Part shown: one piece after another, positions 23,768 through 35,918 of the stretch | How the letters are laid out: every line of letters starts with the position of its first letter | Numbering within the stretch: position 1 is the stretch's first letter | Assembly (NCBI RefSeq): GCF_000003815.2 | Contig: NC_049996.1 | Location: 5,718,012-5,782,011 of the forward strand | Source: Branchiostoma floridae | Taxonomy: Eukaryota; Chordata; Leptocardii; Amphioxiformes; Branchiostomatidae | Direction of reading: 5' to 3' | Length of the DNA stretch: 64,000 bases | Notes under the pieces: model-generated | Told to the model about the DNA's origin: nothing | Database searches by the model: none | The model's input: the letters and a program-made list of their open reading frames with translations, nothing else | Program-made: the position numbers and the translations under genes

Positions 23768-26700
23768 GTGAGAGATAATAATCTATACAATAATGTCGCA
23801 GGGAAAACTAGAAGCTATTAGACATGTTCACAAATAGGCTCATGACATTATTTTTTCTTCAGCGAAAAAATGTTGATATACGTCTGGGGCCTAAACGGGA
23901 CCTTCATTGTCGCATGTTTAAAATGTCGTTTTGGCGTACTTATGGAGATAATATCGTTTCCAGTTCAAAATTTGGTCTAAAAAGTGTGGCAATAAAAAAA
24001 CACGGTACGCGAAATATGACATGATTTCCATGCCAAAAATATGGAGCAAGATACGAAATGTTGCCTTTTAATTGACGTCACGCGTATCAAAAAGTGAAAT
24101 TCGACGTACCACGTATATGTCACACTTTAATGTACCATGGCACTGTTGGCTATTTTCTGTGTACACTCGGGTTCCTCGCTTCGATGGAGATGGCTAACGA
24201 TACTGCGTACTCTTCCCCAGGTGTATGGTTGGCACAGGATTCGTCATGGGTAACTCCACCGGTATACCGTGGGTCAACAACGGAGTAATATATGATGTTT
24301 CAAAGGCCTTTGATGGAGACACTAGAACCCACTGGAACCCAGGTGAAGTAGGTCGGTACTACAATAACTGGTACATCGTACTGGACCTCGCAGCGTCCAC
24401 AACTCTCACCCGCATTGCAGTCAACAACTACGGAGATATCGAGCATGACATCGCAAACTTCACGTTACAAAAGTCGCAGGTTGGGAGTCCGTACAGCTGG
24501 GAGGATGTCGTGACCGTTACTACCGTGCAGGCAGGGACGAACCGGCACCAGGAGTTCGGCGGGTTCCAGGGAACAGCGCGATATTGGAGGTTCGTGGTCA
24601 CTGGGACCCACTCGGGCTGGCAGCCATGGCTCGCAGAACTAAATCTCTACACAATCTCCGAGTCTTCAGGTAAGGGACATCATTCGTATTTTGTAACTTA
24701 TACACGCATCAACTACCGATGCGAAAATTACGCAGGAGTCCACATGATGCATTAAAGTGCGAAGCGTTGGTTCTAGATCAAAAGTCACGTATTGAAGGTC
24801 ACACCCATCGTCTTATCATTAAACAAAAATGGATCGGGCATGCCGAATCGCATAAATCATGTGATCATTAATCTCCAAGCAGATCCTACGGTAGCACAAC
24901 ATGGTGTGAAAAGCTGGCAAAGGTGTGTATCCGACCTAGGTGTGTGCATTGACTACCGGATGCACACTCCTAGACCGGCTACGCTCCTTTGCCAGCTTTT
25001 CACACCATGTTATGCTACCGTAGGATTTGCTTGGAGTGGAGATTAGTGGTCACCAATTCATAACGCCGATGCGCATTAGACCGCTGTAACATGTTCGACA
25101 TGGTTCCCCTGTTATAAATACGGGCGCAAAATATGCTAAAGTTTTCCCATGCGTTTCTGTATTATGCTGCATCATATTGTTTACCGAAGATTTCCATGCT
25201 AAAAAGTCCGATTTTAGAATATTATTTAATGATCGTACTTTTAAGTCTACAATACGGGAGTGCATAAATTACCATAGTCCTGTCCGCCCTATCCAGCTTG
25301 CGCGCCTCACGTGGTATGCTTGCTACCCAGCGTTACCCTACGGTTGTCGTCGAAACACTCGCCACATTCATAACGTGATTATGTCACCCTTGAAATCCAC
25401 TACAGTAACGTCTTTTAATAACTCTTTTTGTTAAATTTCGTCAACTAGCAAATTGCCAAGTTGGAGTTGGGGCCTCCTACCGAGGAACAGTCTCTGTAAC
25501 CAAAACAGGCAAGACTTGTCAGCGCTGGGACAGTCAGAAACCATATGGACACGACAAGACACCTACCAACCGCCCTTTATCCGGACTGGAGCAAAACTAC
25601 TGCCGGAATCCTGACGGCGAACCAAACGGAGTTTGGTGTTACACCATGGACCCCGGCACGAGATGGGAGTATTGTGACGTACCGATATGTGGTAAGCTAT
25701 GATTATGTAACTTTTAGTATTATAATAGATAAGGACTAATGTTTGTAATCTGTGTGTGTTAATTAATGATCTGCTTTAATCTGTATGAACTACAACGTCT
25801 GCTCCTCTGCATTTCAATGGTTTATACATACCAATCAATAACTTTTGATGACCAGATAACGCTATCTAGAATCCCAAGCGGAACATAACCATGTTAGATT
25901 GGGAAAGGGTTACGAAGACACGGCGTATGGTGGCGAATTCGGGCTCAGAATATCCAAAAGATAACCTTCTTGGTAATAAACGGATTGGGATTACAGTAAA
26001 TGGTCAGGTGTAGTGAACCGCCGACTCACTTTCGACCAATTGCTGACGTCACGTATCCGCAAGATCACGTGTTGATAAGATCACGTGTCTGTGATTGGTC
26101 ATCAGTATTGATCCTGAAGAAGGCAGTGGTCATAGAAAATCTAATCCGTGTATAAATTTGTTTTAGAAGAACGTTTAGCATTGTACTAATATTACTACCA
26201 CCACAGATGAGCTTCCATGAATGCAGCTTTATTTTGAATGAAAATCAGTTTTGGGGTTTCCAGAGGATGTTATCCTTACCATCGAATCAGCATGGCTCAA
26301 ACAAATGTATTTATGACCCCAAATTCATAAAGTATTTGCTACGTTTTATTAATAGTTTTTAAAAGAAATTCCGATTGTGTTGTTGTTACGTACTGTATGC
26401 AAATGTGAAGTCTATCCATTTGATGTACCACTGATATAGTCTATGTTCCACTGTATAATGTATGTATGTTTGATGGCACCCAACATCGGTATTGCTGTCT
26501 GGCATGCCCTCCGTATTGCCTTCTTGGAATTTCAATTAAATAGAATAAATAAAATAATGACCATGACATTTGTTTCTCCTTCGCCATTGCAGCTGCTATG
26601 AGAGGCGACTGCCGAGTCGGATACAACCTTCTTGCCAGGACCTGCTTTTGGCTCGGTTCCCGAGAAATGTCCTACGATGACGCAAGCAAGGCCTGTGGGA

Positions 26701-27470
26701 AGGAGGGAGCGAAACTGGCCATGCCTAAAACCAAAGAACTAGACGTCGCTTTAAGGAACCTGATCCGCTCAAAAGACCCCAGGCAGGAGTATTGGATCGG
26801 GTTGAGGGACAAGGCTGGATTGCTTCTTCATAAGAGACACTGGATTTGGGAAGATGGGTCTACTTTGGGCAAATACCAAGTAAGTTTTCATGACAAGCCT
26901 TATTCTTAATTCTCTTTCCTCTCTCTAAATACATCCATACGAAAAATAAGATTAGTATTACATCTAATCTATATCGATATCAACATTATAGTAACAATCT
27001 AAAGAATGTAATTACTTTTATTTATCTATTTCTCAAATCCTTTTTCATCATCAGTTGCTGTTGCACGGTTTTTGTTATTACATTTTCTATTTAATGCTAT
27101 TGATATTATGATTATTTCATGATGGATATTTTATGATAGATCCTTTTTTCTGACCACTTCTCATTCTGAACACTTTGAGCAAGTCCGGCAGCGTAGTTTT
27201 TGTAAAAGGTACAGTGAATGGATATGACAGGGTGATTTGAAGAAGAGGCAAATCCAGTTACTCTCAGTGATGTCTTGTATTTTGGTTTTAAATTGTTCCT
27301 TTTCGTTCGCACAGAGATGGAACCCAGGAACTCCGGATAACAGCAGGTGGAACCATTGGATAAAATTCTGTGTGCAGTACTGGTCAGGGCCCACCGGTTA
27401 TCCCATGTGGAATGACCGCGACTGTTCAAAAAAGCACAGGTTTATCTGCCAAGCGCCCCTGATGACATGA
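23686..27470 (+). CDS. Gene C: F5/8C - kringle - C-type lectin protein (partial 5' end)
   Basis: Plus-strand exons: 23686-23767 (linker), about 24221/24238-24669 (F5/8 type C), 25449-25691 (kringle), 26593-26879 and 27315-27470 (C-type lectin, TGA stop). All junctions from the F5/8C donor onward agree (phase 1, 1, 0). The linker and lectin exons match gene A in length and phase, so genes A and C are duplicates and the F5/8C and kringle exons are inserted between them. F5/8C and kringle domains bind lipid, glycan or protein ligands. The protein is probably an extracellular adhesion or recognition molecule. The start exon was not identified. Confidence 0.8.
24221..24669 (+). CDS. Gene C exon: F5/8 type C (discoidin) domain
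   Basis: Signature segments: KAFDGDTRTHWNPG, WYIVLDLAASTTLTRIAVNN, FTLQKSQVGSPYSWEDV, FGGFQGTARYWRFVV and WQPWLAELNLY. Donor cag/gtaagg at 24669/24670 is phase 1. The 5' boundary is uncertain: ccccag at 24220 gives phase 2, whereas the linker exon ends in phase 1. The weaker cag at 24237 would fit phase 1. A signal-like stretch (TVGYFLCTLGFLAS) lies just upstream in another frame at about 24145-24185. Confidence 0.8.
24876..25035. mobile_element. Short palindromic MITE in a gene C intron
   Basis: Arms CCAAGCAGATCCTACGGTAG onward are inverted nearly perfectly over about 52 bp (24876-24928 and 24983-25035), separated by about 55 bp. Confidence 0.8.
25449..25691 (+). CDS. Gene C exon: kringle domain
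   Basis: Phase 1 to 1 single-exon kringle with all six cysteines: CQVGVGASYRGTVSVT, TCQRWDSQKPYGHD, GLEQNYCRNPDGEPNGVWCY, TRWEYCDVPIC. Conserved YRGT, CQxWD and NYCRNPDG are intact. It ends one codon base before gtaagc. About 81 residues is the normal kringle length. Confidence 0.95.
25692..26592. other. Gene C intron, nothing recognised
   Basis: AT-rich intron. Repeated 'gatcacgtgt' and 'atcacgtgtt' E-box-like palindromes occur at about 26060-26090. No exon or mobile element boundary was seen. Confidence 0.4.
26593..26879 (+). CDS. Gene C exon: C-type lectin domain, first part
   Basis: Acceptor gccattgcag, donor gtaagt, phase 1 to 0. It encodes CRVGYNLLARTCFWLG, SKACGKEGAKLAMPKTKELD, YWIGLRDKAG and WIWEDGSTLGKYQ. 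MPKTKELDVALRNL is shared with gene A. Confidence 0.9.
27315..27470 (+). CDS. Gene C last exon: C-type lectin domain, second part
   Basis: Acceptor ttcgcacag, phase 0, stop TGA at 27468-27470. It encodes RWNPGTPDNSRW, FCVQYWSGPTGYPMWNDRDC and HRFICQAPLMT. WND is present; the position of EPN/QPD is TPD. Confidence 0.9.
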   Translation, partial: RWNPGTPDNSRWNHWIKFCVQYWSGPTGYPMWNDRDCSKKHRFICQAPLMT

Positions 27471-27778
27471 ATGCAAAAAAGGCCCAAGTAAACAGCCTGG
27501 CTTATCCTGAGTGTTGTCTTCTCAGTTAAGCTTGTAACGACGCCGAATATGTGCAAGTTAGACATTTTGAAAAAAAACTGTTCTCTCTGTTAAAATCTTC
27601 AAAATGGACTGAATTGCACCTGTATGATATGTATCATAGTGACTAGATCTTCATCTTATTGTATTATAATGACTACAACTTAGTACCATCTAGTCCCATC
27701 TTTATTATTGGTCCATTAGTTAGATGTCTTTCTATATCTTAGAAATATATCTATCACCAATATATGTACATATACATA

Positions 27779-28747
27779 ACGGGAGGTGCCCTAACATGGA
27801 AGGCGCCCTATCATGACACGGAGTTTTGCTGATTTTGATGTGCATAATTACGCCGTCTTTGTTGCCAATGACTGTAAAGCTGTAAAATGTAAATAATGTA
27901 AATAACCAAGTTCATGCACACAGCTGTCATTTGTATCAAAAATGTATTACATATTAATTTCTTTTGTTTGGAAAACAGAATTTTAACAATAATTTTGGTA
28001 CCGCCGAATCACTGCGGTCACCGGTCACTGCGTATTGAGTACACACAATCACAATATTACCGTTAAAAGGAAGCTAAATTAAATGTACAATGCACCATTC
28101 TTATTTCGTTTTACTTAATTCTTGATCAGCCAACTTCTAAGTTAGGCACACTGTCTAGCGTAGCACAAAATCAGGAGGTACGTTCACAAAAACGTCTCAC
28201 TGCATTTGCTGTTTGTAACAAGGAGCGTGAATCGCTCATGGGCAGTATGAATGCATTCCTTATTCAAGGAGGTTCTCTGGGAAAAATTCTCCCTTTTGGG
28301 AGATTTTGAGTAATTAGCAACAACTAAAAGAGACTTAGTTCGGCCCCCTGGGTCATGTCATTGGACATCACGTGATGTCCGTCTCCGTCCATTTTGTCCC
28401 TGTCTGCAAGGGAGCGAGGTCGTCCTGTGTTAGTCAGTTCGTTTTAACGCCGCCACCCCAGCGCCTCCTTTAGTTTATGAAAACTTTAGTAAACAAGGTT
28501 TTGGGGGCATTATTTTGAAGGTATATGATTTACATGAAGGCGTTTGTTCGGAAAAGTAAAATTGGACTAAGACTTTTCCCATTCTTGGCCAAACCTGCCT
28601 CGTTGTCTTTGATTGTTAAATAATTTGCAAGAATTTTGTAAAGATTCATTCATCAAAGCTTTGGACTAACACTCGCTGACAACTAGCGATGGAGCGCCGT
28701 GAGTCCGAGCGCGTGAAAAAACGTGTCATGTTAGGGCACCTCCCGAT
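27779..28747. mobile_element. TIR element, about 0.97 kb
   Basis: Ends GGGAGGTGCCCTAACATG and its complement CATGTTAGGGCACCTCCC, extended by ACACG. In the left end a near-repeat (GGCGCCCTATCATG) is inserted before ACACG, a local partial duplication. No coding region. The interior is more GC-rich than its surroundings. Confidence 0.75.
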
Positions 28748-29906
28748 ATAAATGCACTCACTGTGCTGGAGTCTTGAACAATGGGTCTTTACGTTGTTGT
28801 TGGTATTGGTACTGGTATTGTTCTTGTGTAATGGTTTCATGATAGTATGTAATATTTCTTCGATTAAATGACGTGGTAACATTGCACTTGCCCCAGTCTA
28901 CTTTTAACAAGTGAATATATTAGTAAAATAGTTTCATTCTACATATTATATACTACACCGCTAACACCTGTAGAGCTCACTCCTCGTTAGCTTTTTATGA
29001 AAGAATGTTAAGAATCATGTTTGTTGTTTTCAGTGCTGTATAAGTCGAATTTTGAAATATATTAAGCAATGTTGCATATATAGCATTTTCCAATAAAATC
29101 TGAAAACACCAATGCTTTGTATTCGGTTTTGTGTTGTTGATATCATGGGCACACTGGGTAGAAGACTTCTCTTCTTAGGACGGTTTTGGGTCAATAAATA
29201 TGTAAACGCAATGACTGCTGAGCGATGATTTATACGTTTACTTATATACTTCGCCTGTAGGCTGATTTGAGCTTCTCATGAATGAATAAAGGTTCAAGCA
29301 AACCGTATATCTTCAATCTGATCAAATTATGAACTAAATAGTATCTTACTCATGTGATTCGTAATCGTTTAGGTACTACTAGGTATAAATGCTGAATAAC
29401 CACCATACCCAATTCAGAATTCTACAGATTTTTTTTACACATTCAAAAAAAATTATATATGAATTTTCATTCAGATCTATTGACCCCCCCCCCCCAAAAA
29501 AAAAATTTATTCATTTTATATTTTTACATAGGACGAACCTACCATACCACAATTTGGTGACATTTTCAGAGCAAAAGATCCGTCCAGGGATTATTTTTCG
29601 AACTGCATGTTTTGCTGTGAAAGAAATTCCGTGTGGTCAGTGATTGTGGGAACCACAGACGGGTCACCACAAACGATCAGCGGTATGTCCTTGGGGCTAA
29701 ACACTACTTATCTCTCCTTAATGCAGAAAACCACATATGTCACTTTTTTTGTTAAGGTCTCTGTGAAAATTGGTATCGAAAAAAGTTGGGAAATTCGCTC
29801 CGGTACCATTCATGATCTCTCGTGGAACAAACTGGGGGCGTAAGGTAGCAGAATATATTTCATTTATCTTCAATGTTCCGAAAATAATGTAGGATATTGG
29901 AGTTTT
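28748..29906. other. Region between convergent genes C and D, no gene seen
   Basis: AT-rich, with homopolymer C and A tracts at 29485-29505. Only chance ORFs were seen (for example 29389-29643). Confidence 0.5.
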
Positions 29907-30090
29907 TTACACAACCAGCGTCACTCTTTCGGCAGCCCGCTTGCAGATGAAGGATCTGGTGTCTCTGTCATCGCAGGCCACGTCGTACCACTGGTCTGTT
30001 CCCCAGACGTTCTTCATCACTATGGCAACGCAGAAGTTGATCTTGGCGCCGTCCGGTTGCGGGTGCCCAGTTCTGAGATCCATGGGTGAC
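29907..30090 (-). CDS. Gene D last exon: C-type lectin C-terminal part with QPD motif
   Basis: Phase 2 start after cacctcag. It encodes SPMDLRTGHPQPDGAKINFC, VWGTDQWYDVACDD and RSFICKRAAERVTLVV, then TAA at 29907-29909. QPD is the galactose-type selectivity triplet. WYD replaces the usual WND, so calcium-dependent binding is possible but uncertain. Confidence 0.9.
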
Positions 30091-33000
30091 CTGAGGTGCA
30101 GGTGGTTTGAAGAATGTTAGAAGTATTGGAACAACATTCCCGCGCCATCTAACAATTGATACACGTTTTGTATGTATGTACGGATGCCAAAATATACCCA
30201 GATGCCTGACTTGAATCGACGTAAGTCACTTATGTTGTCTGGCCACAGCAAGTAAATTTTATGGATGACATCAGCGTGCTCATTAATTTTCACCTGATTT
30301 AAAAAAGGACCCCCCCGAGATATGGTCAATATGACAAAGGGGCAAAAATATTGTGCTGTAGCCTACGGGTTTTACTTGTAGAATGGACACTAGCGTCGTA
30401 GCTATGGATGTGGTCTGCAAGGATTCATAAAATTTCCTTGCTGTAATCTATGTTGCTAATATTGAAAAAAATGATCAAATAAAAACTTAACATACTAATA
30501 GTTCATAATTTCAGTCTTTGTTTCCTTCCTCATATGCAATTATATGTTAGTTTATGTTCGCTATTTTGACGTTCGGTGTGTGGTTGTGATTTGTTTTAAT
30601 TGGCCTTAGCAATAACCTTTTTGTAAGAAAGGAAAGTTTGTAAGTTTATGAGAAAAGTCTAGATTGTGACAGATATACCAAAGGTACGTTTAAAATTGAA
30701 ACTTAATCTGTGTTGGAAATTGAGCTGTCATTTCTTGACAAACATTGGAGTTGGACAGTCGAAACGTTTTTTTTTTCAATTTTGTGGCAATTTATAAATT
30801 TTGATTCAGAAAAATATTTTGCCAGTTTACTATTTGGACTGGCTGGAAACTACTCACCAGTCCGTGAAGGTGACAGGAATGCCGTCCGTCCAGACAAAGG
30901 TTCGGTCTCGGGAGATGTCGTACAGACCTTGGGGAAAAGAGTACAGATAAAATCTATGGATGTCTCACAGCTTTAAAACTTAGATACATCCGTAGTCATG
31001 CCGTATGCACGCTTTGTATAATCTCCGCAATAATCTCCAAATAGAACGAGTTTTCTATCCGTTTGATGATTTGATCGTTGTGAAAGTGAAAGGGATCTCG
31101 ATTCAGTTGAGCCCATTGGCCGCGACAGAGAAGATACTATGATGATGATGATGATGATGACAGGTTTATTCGTTCAAAACAATAAAAAGTACAAGCTTCT
31201 GATGGCAGCCCAATGGCTGAATTGGCGGGCTTGTTAACAGTTACAAATGGATTAAAAACAGTTCAAACTATATACATATGTACAAATATAATCTCATCAT
31301 TAAGCAGACTTATTTATACTATGTACAGTATTTACATGTACAGGTTCATTGTACTTGGAACCTTCAATCAATCTTCCTGTAGCTCTTTCCTAAAAGCACA
31401 ATCAGCAGTGGACCACGGCTTCCAATAGCGTGCATGTCGGGTGGGCGACACAGCCGGGATTCGAACTCACGACTTCTAGTTCCAGAGGTAGGGTCGCTAA
31501 CCTCTCTTCCTCTTCCTTTTGAGATACTGGAGTGACGCTAATAACTCTACCAGAACATTACCCGTTGAAAGGTCCACTTATCTAAATACGGTGTGAATAT
31601 TTTAAATCAATCAATTTCAAACCAAATTAACAAGACACCAAGGTCCCGGGTTCAAATGTCACCGATCTTGTACCCCTGGGAAAGGCACATTGCAGGACCT
31701 TTTTCACTCAGTCCAGGTGTGACAACTAGTACCTGGCTTCGGTTGGGGAGGTGCAAGGCGTTGGAATAACTGGGTTTTGCCCCGCTTTCCAATACCTTGC
31801 CCGACAGTAAGTGGATAACACCTAGCCTCCATAGCAGGCTCTCTGGGGCCTTTTTTGGGCTCGTAATACACTTTGCTGGCCATTTCTATTTGTGCTGGTC
31901 GCTGATTGCTGGCCTTTTCTGACTGCCGGTGTGACAGTGATTTCGCCCCCCCCCCCCCCGGGAGGGGCGAGATCACTAGTGTTTTCGCCCCCCCTTTAGC
32001 GTTTTCGCCCCCCCCCACACACCCACCAGTGTTTTCGTCACCCTTAAGGACATTGCTTCTCGGAGGGTTCTCAAGAGCAACTACATATTAGGCTCGCTAC
32101 CTGGTACTATGCTGCACCTGGGGAGTAACGTATATGGTGTGTTACCTGGTACCTATATGGCACCTCTTTACCTGAAGATGTTATACCTCGAAAGTCGATA
32201 CTATATGGTTCGATGCAAACAAGCCATTGAAATAAAAAAGACACTTTTTTTAGGAAAAAGACAGAGCTATCGCTAAGGGAAAAATCAACACCATCTACGG
32301 TACGGAATAAGTCAGCTACATGTTTTTAATTTGTCACAGTATTTTCTATTTGTGCAGGAAACATTTCCAAAGCACTAACAAAAACACAAGTGAATAATAG
32401 TTTCTTAGTATAAACGCTAACTACGCGCAAGTTCATATACCTGTTGCGAAATGCTACAAAAACACTGGTAAAGTACCAGTCTTAAGAAACACGGGTAAAA
32501 CACCTGATAGAGTTTCTAAATACTAGAAAAACAGTCATATTGGAGGTGAAGATACCCATAGGCTAGGTGCATATAACAAAATGTGCGATATTCTAATGAA
32601 TACCTTATCTACATAACTGATAAAGGTATTTTTACTTTTTTTCTGGTCAATTCAAGGTAAAGGCTTCATATTGGAGATTTATACATGTAGGTTGCTTGAG
32701 GACAGGTGAATACAATGAAATAAATCTTATGTCGAGAATCAAGTATATGCAATAATGGGAATACAAGGACCCAACCCTCCTTGTCCGAAACAACTTCAAC
32801 TGTCTTATCAACTGTCACAACTTCAACTGTCAAATCATGTAATTACGTTAATATTTATACTATGGATGGAGATATGTATCAGACTCGTGTACTTATATCA
32901 TTCTGAAAATGCATTTTGTGATTTATACCAATCAACTTCTAAAATGTTATGTAAACCCGTTTTTGGGGGGGGGGGCGAAATCGCTAAAGGGGGGCGAGAT

Positions 33001-34328
33001 AGGGGGCGAGATCACTAGCCGGGGAGGGCGAGATCGCTAGTGATTTCGCCCCAGGGGGGGGCGAGATCACGGGGGGGGGGGGGGGCGAGATCGCTGTCAC
33101 ACCGGCCCCCATCTGTGGGGATAACACCCCACTGCCCTTACAGCTTCAAAGGGCCCTCTACCTTCTACCTTTCCTTTGTATGTAGCACTGTTACAATAAC
33201 TTACTGACTTGTTCTCGTCTGTCTTGAAGCAAAACAAAAAACATTTCTAACCGATAAACAACTTTGGATCAGCGATGCGTTTGACGACCACGTTAGTCAC
33301 TACCAGCAGGTGGAGAAACTCCATCTCCTGCAGATCCGCGATGCTGGTTAAGTTGGCGCCATATTGTCGGCAGATGACGTCAGACTCCCACCAGTTCACG
33401 GGGACGTTTTCTTGGAACGTCTGATAGCAGTTTCGGCGGAACAAATGCCAGCCGCATGGGCAAATGTAACCTGAAAAGACATGGCGTTAAATAAAGAGAT
33501 TTTCAATCATTATCATCTAGCTTGATCTTTAAGTAAAAGTCAATTAAATTCTAGAAGGTGATAACCATTTCTTTGTACAACTACGTAAATGTGTCAATCA
33601 ACATTTAGAACCAGTAGTGTAAAATTCAACTAGTGTTATACTCAACATGCTGATATTTCCTTATACCTGTTTGTTACTCCATTTGTGTCCACTTATTTAC
33701 ATGTATGTAACGTTATGTGTATGTAGAAAAAGCTATATGTATGTAGAAAACCTGGCGAAAGTCGCTGTGATTACTATTAGTAATCTGTCAGGAATGAGTA
33801 AAGCCACTGCCTTAGTTGCGCGCATGCGTGATACTAACAATGTCTACACTTGCAAAAGTAACGCCATTTTACCTGCATCGTCAGGAAGACTGTCCACCCT
33901 TCGGCTCGCGCGGAATGTGCTGATGTTGAATGTAGCCATAAACCCGCGACTCTCGCCAAAATCAGCTTCATGGCTCGTCGCCAACATGGCCAGTCTCATC
34001 TCATTGGAGCTGGAAACAAATCGCTTTTGTTCGACCTCGCCACGACACAGCCCGTGGATCGTGTGCCACTCTACCGTCAGGAACCTGTCCCTGACCTGCA
34101 GCACACGGCTGGTGCAGGCACCTCCCGAGTAGCCGGGCAAATCAACGTCCAGCAGCAGAAGAGTAACGTAGCTCCCAGGAGGACCGTCGATGGTCCACAG
34201 GCAGATGACTGAAGAAGGGAAGGCGTGTGGGTACCCGGGGGAGTAGATCAGGCCACAGCGGTATTGGTCAGGGATGCCACATCGTACATACCCACAGGAC
34301 GTCTTACTTGCCATGCAATCATCGCACA
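29907..34328 (-). CDS. Gene D: CUB - C-type lectin protein (5' end not found)
   Basis: Minus-strand exons 33873-34328 (CUB), 33252-33470, 30858-30927 and 29907-30090 (C-type lectin, ending TAA). The junction phases are 1, 1 and 2 and agree throughout. CUB domains bind protein or glycan ligands, and the lectin domain carries a QPD triplet. The first exon (phase 1 start) needs an upstream donor. None was recognised before the stop of gene E at 36616, so gene D may be partial or may be used as an alternative 3' cassette of gene E, whose LDLa exons also end in phase 1. Confidence 0.8.
30858..30927 (-). CDS. Gene D exon: C-type lectin middle part
   Basis: 70 nt, phase 1 to 2, acceptor ttccccaag, donor gtgagt. 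It encodes LYDISRDRTFVWTDGIPVTF and TDW, completing WIGL-like (FIGLYD) and W-T-DG motifs across the junctions. Confidence 0.85.
31139..31500 (-). mobile_element. tRNA-derived SINE
   Basis: On the minus strand a tRNA-like head with box B GAGTTCGAATCCCGG (about 31445-31475) is followed by a body and a (CAT)n tail adjoining AATAAACCTG at 31140-31165. It is a SINE, not a functional tRNA gene. Confidence 0.6.
31640..31920 (+). mobile_element. SINE fragment
   Basis: 'CCCGGGTTCAAATGTCACCG' followed by 'atcttgtacccctgggaaag' matches the box B plus conserved central part of the SINE at 41645-42060. Confidence 0.6.
31927..33104. mobile_element. TIR element with G/C-run subterminal repeats
   Basis: Ends GCCGGTGTGACAGTGATTTC and the complementary GCGATCTCGCCCC...CACCGGC. 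Subterminal blocks repeat GGGGCGAGATCACTAG separated by homopolymer runs of 9-16 G or C. The interior is AT-rich and non-coding. Unclassified non-autonomous DNA element. Confidence 0.7.
33252..33470 (-). CDS. Gene D exon: C-type lectin N-terminal part
   Basis: Phase 1 to 1, acceptor tcttttcag, donor gttaga. It starts YICPCGWHLFRRNCYQTF, the canonical C-P-x-GW-x-x-F-x-x-x-CY lectin opening, then WWESDVICRQYGANLTSIAD and ends KLFIG. Confidence 0.9.
33873..34328 (-). CDS. Gene D exon: CUB domain
   Basis: Phase 1 to 1, with acceptor gattttcag and donor gtaaaa. CUB hallmarks: CGLIYSPGYPHAFPSSVICL followed by WTI, a beta strand YVTLLLLDVDLPG, and FGESRGFMATFNIS. A Cys-rich lead (CDDCMASKTSCGYVRCGIPD) precedes the fold. 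Confidence 0.85.
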
Positions 34329-34741
34329 CTGAAAATCAAACAATGAGTCATTTGGCCATCGTGCAACAAGAAAAGAAGACAAGAAAATAGGATTGAGGAC
34401 GCACACTCCAGTCTATTTTGTGTTTAAGTCGGAGGCGGCACACACTCAAGTCTGGCGACCGTCTCTTCCAGGGAATTATCCTGAAGCAGAATAACAATGA
34501 TGGGAGGTGAGAGGATATCCCTTCAGCAACAAGAACAAATGAATTGTCTTTCTTCAACTTCTCTAATCTTGATAAATTAGAGAGAAAATACATTATTTTT
34601 CTCCAATATAATGCGCGAAATTGGGCATGATTGCTTCGGATAAAACGACTCATGTCAGAAATAGAAAAATATTTTGTGTAAGCGAGCAGATTATAAAGAA
34701 AATTCTAGTTCTGCAGTTTGCGGGGCTTAATGCCGTGTCTC

Positions 34742-34926
34742 TAGCCTCTACCAGGCTTCGTGGATCGGCGGTCTAATTGTAGAAATTGGACAAATAGAGT
34801 CAATAGTACGCTAGGGGAGTCGGCCTGCCAGTAAAAACATTTCCCATGGACTGCTAGCGTACTATTGACTGTATTTGACCAATTTCTACAATTAGACCAC
34901 CGATCCACGAAGCCTGGTAGAGGCTA
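34742..34926. mobile_element. Palindromic MITE, 185 bp
   Basis: Arms of about 73 bp starting TAGCCTCTACCAGGCTTCGT are inverted with only a few mismatches. The centre is about 40 bp. Confidence 0.85.
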
Positions 34927-35240
34927 CCCTGTCTCAGCTTTACGGCTGTACCCCTGGTTGTCTTACAGTTCGTAGACAGCCTTAGGGCGCTTTTGTTTCA
35001 TCATGCATTGCGCAATGTTTCTACGGGATAGTTGGCGAGGAAGGAACCGCGTTCCATGCAGTCTGACGTTGAACATAAATTTACAACAGCATCTAAATGC
35101 GTGGGCAGTCATTGTTTGTCATCATTTGGGCACGTTTCTGGAAGTTGTGGAACAACACCAGGGCTGGTTTTCAATCTGTATCTGTACAGAACTACAGCCG
35201 CTCATCTCGTCGGCGATGTCATTTCTGTTATGCTTTATCC

Positions 35241-35404
<164 letters not shown>

Positions 35405-35918
35405 GGACCCTCGAAATCCTTTCGTCACTTTTTTTGCCGCTCACAAACATGGAGGAAGACAAGTTGGGGCGTGCACCGTCAATGCCCCTTCTGACGGAGG
35501 TTAATGAGCGCATAGATTCAGAATCAACTAAAAGAAGAAACTGGAAACTTCTGCACCAACACATTTGAGACAAATGAGAGGTACAATGTAGTACGTGTCT
35601 GTTGGACATTACCGACTGATGTATTACTGAAAAGTGTATGTTACACGCCTGTCATGTCCGGAATGTATGTGTTGAGCTCATCTGAGCCAGCTTCTGCCAA
35701 GTCAGCATAGGTACAGTTTTCGGTGGTACGGAGATCGTCTCCATGTGATGACGGCTCTATATAATCAAAAAGAACCAATTCAAGTGTGAACACTGATGAT
35801 GATGGAGCCAAAAATGTTATGTTTCGGTTATTGCACTGAAAAAAGGGTCGGTAGGTAGGGATTATTTCTTTTTTCGCCTTTTTAAAACTTTTTTTTAATA
35901 TTTTTTTAAATGTAGAGT

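Noticed and set aside
24094-24288. Signal-peptide-like ORF joined to the F5/8C exon
   Set aside because: The frame differs from the F5/8C frame, and no splice joins them cleanly. Kept only as a note.
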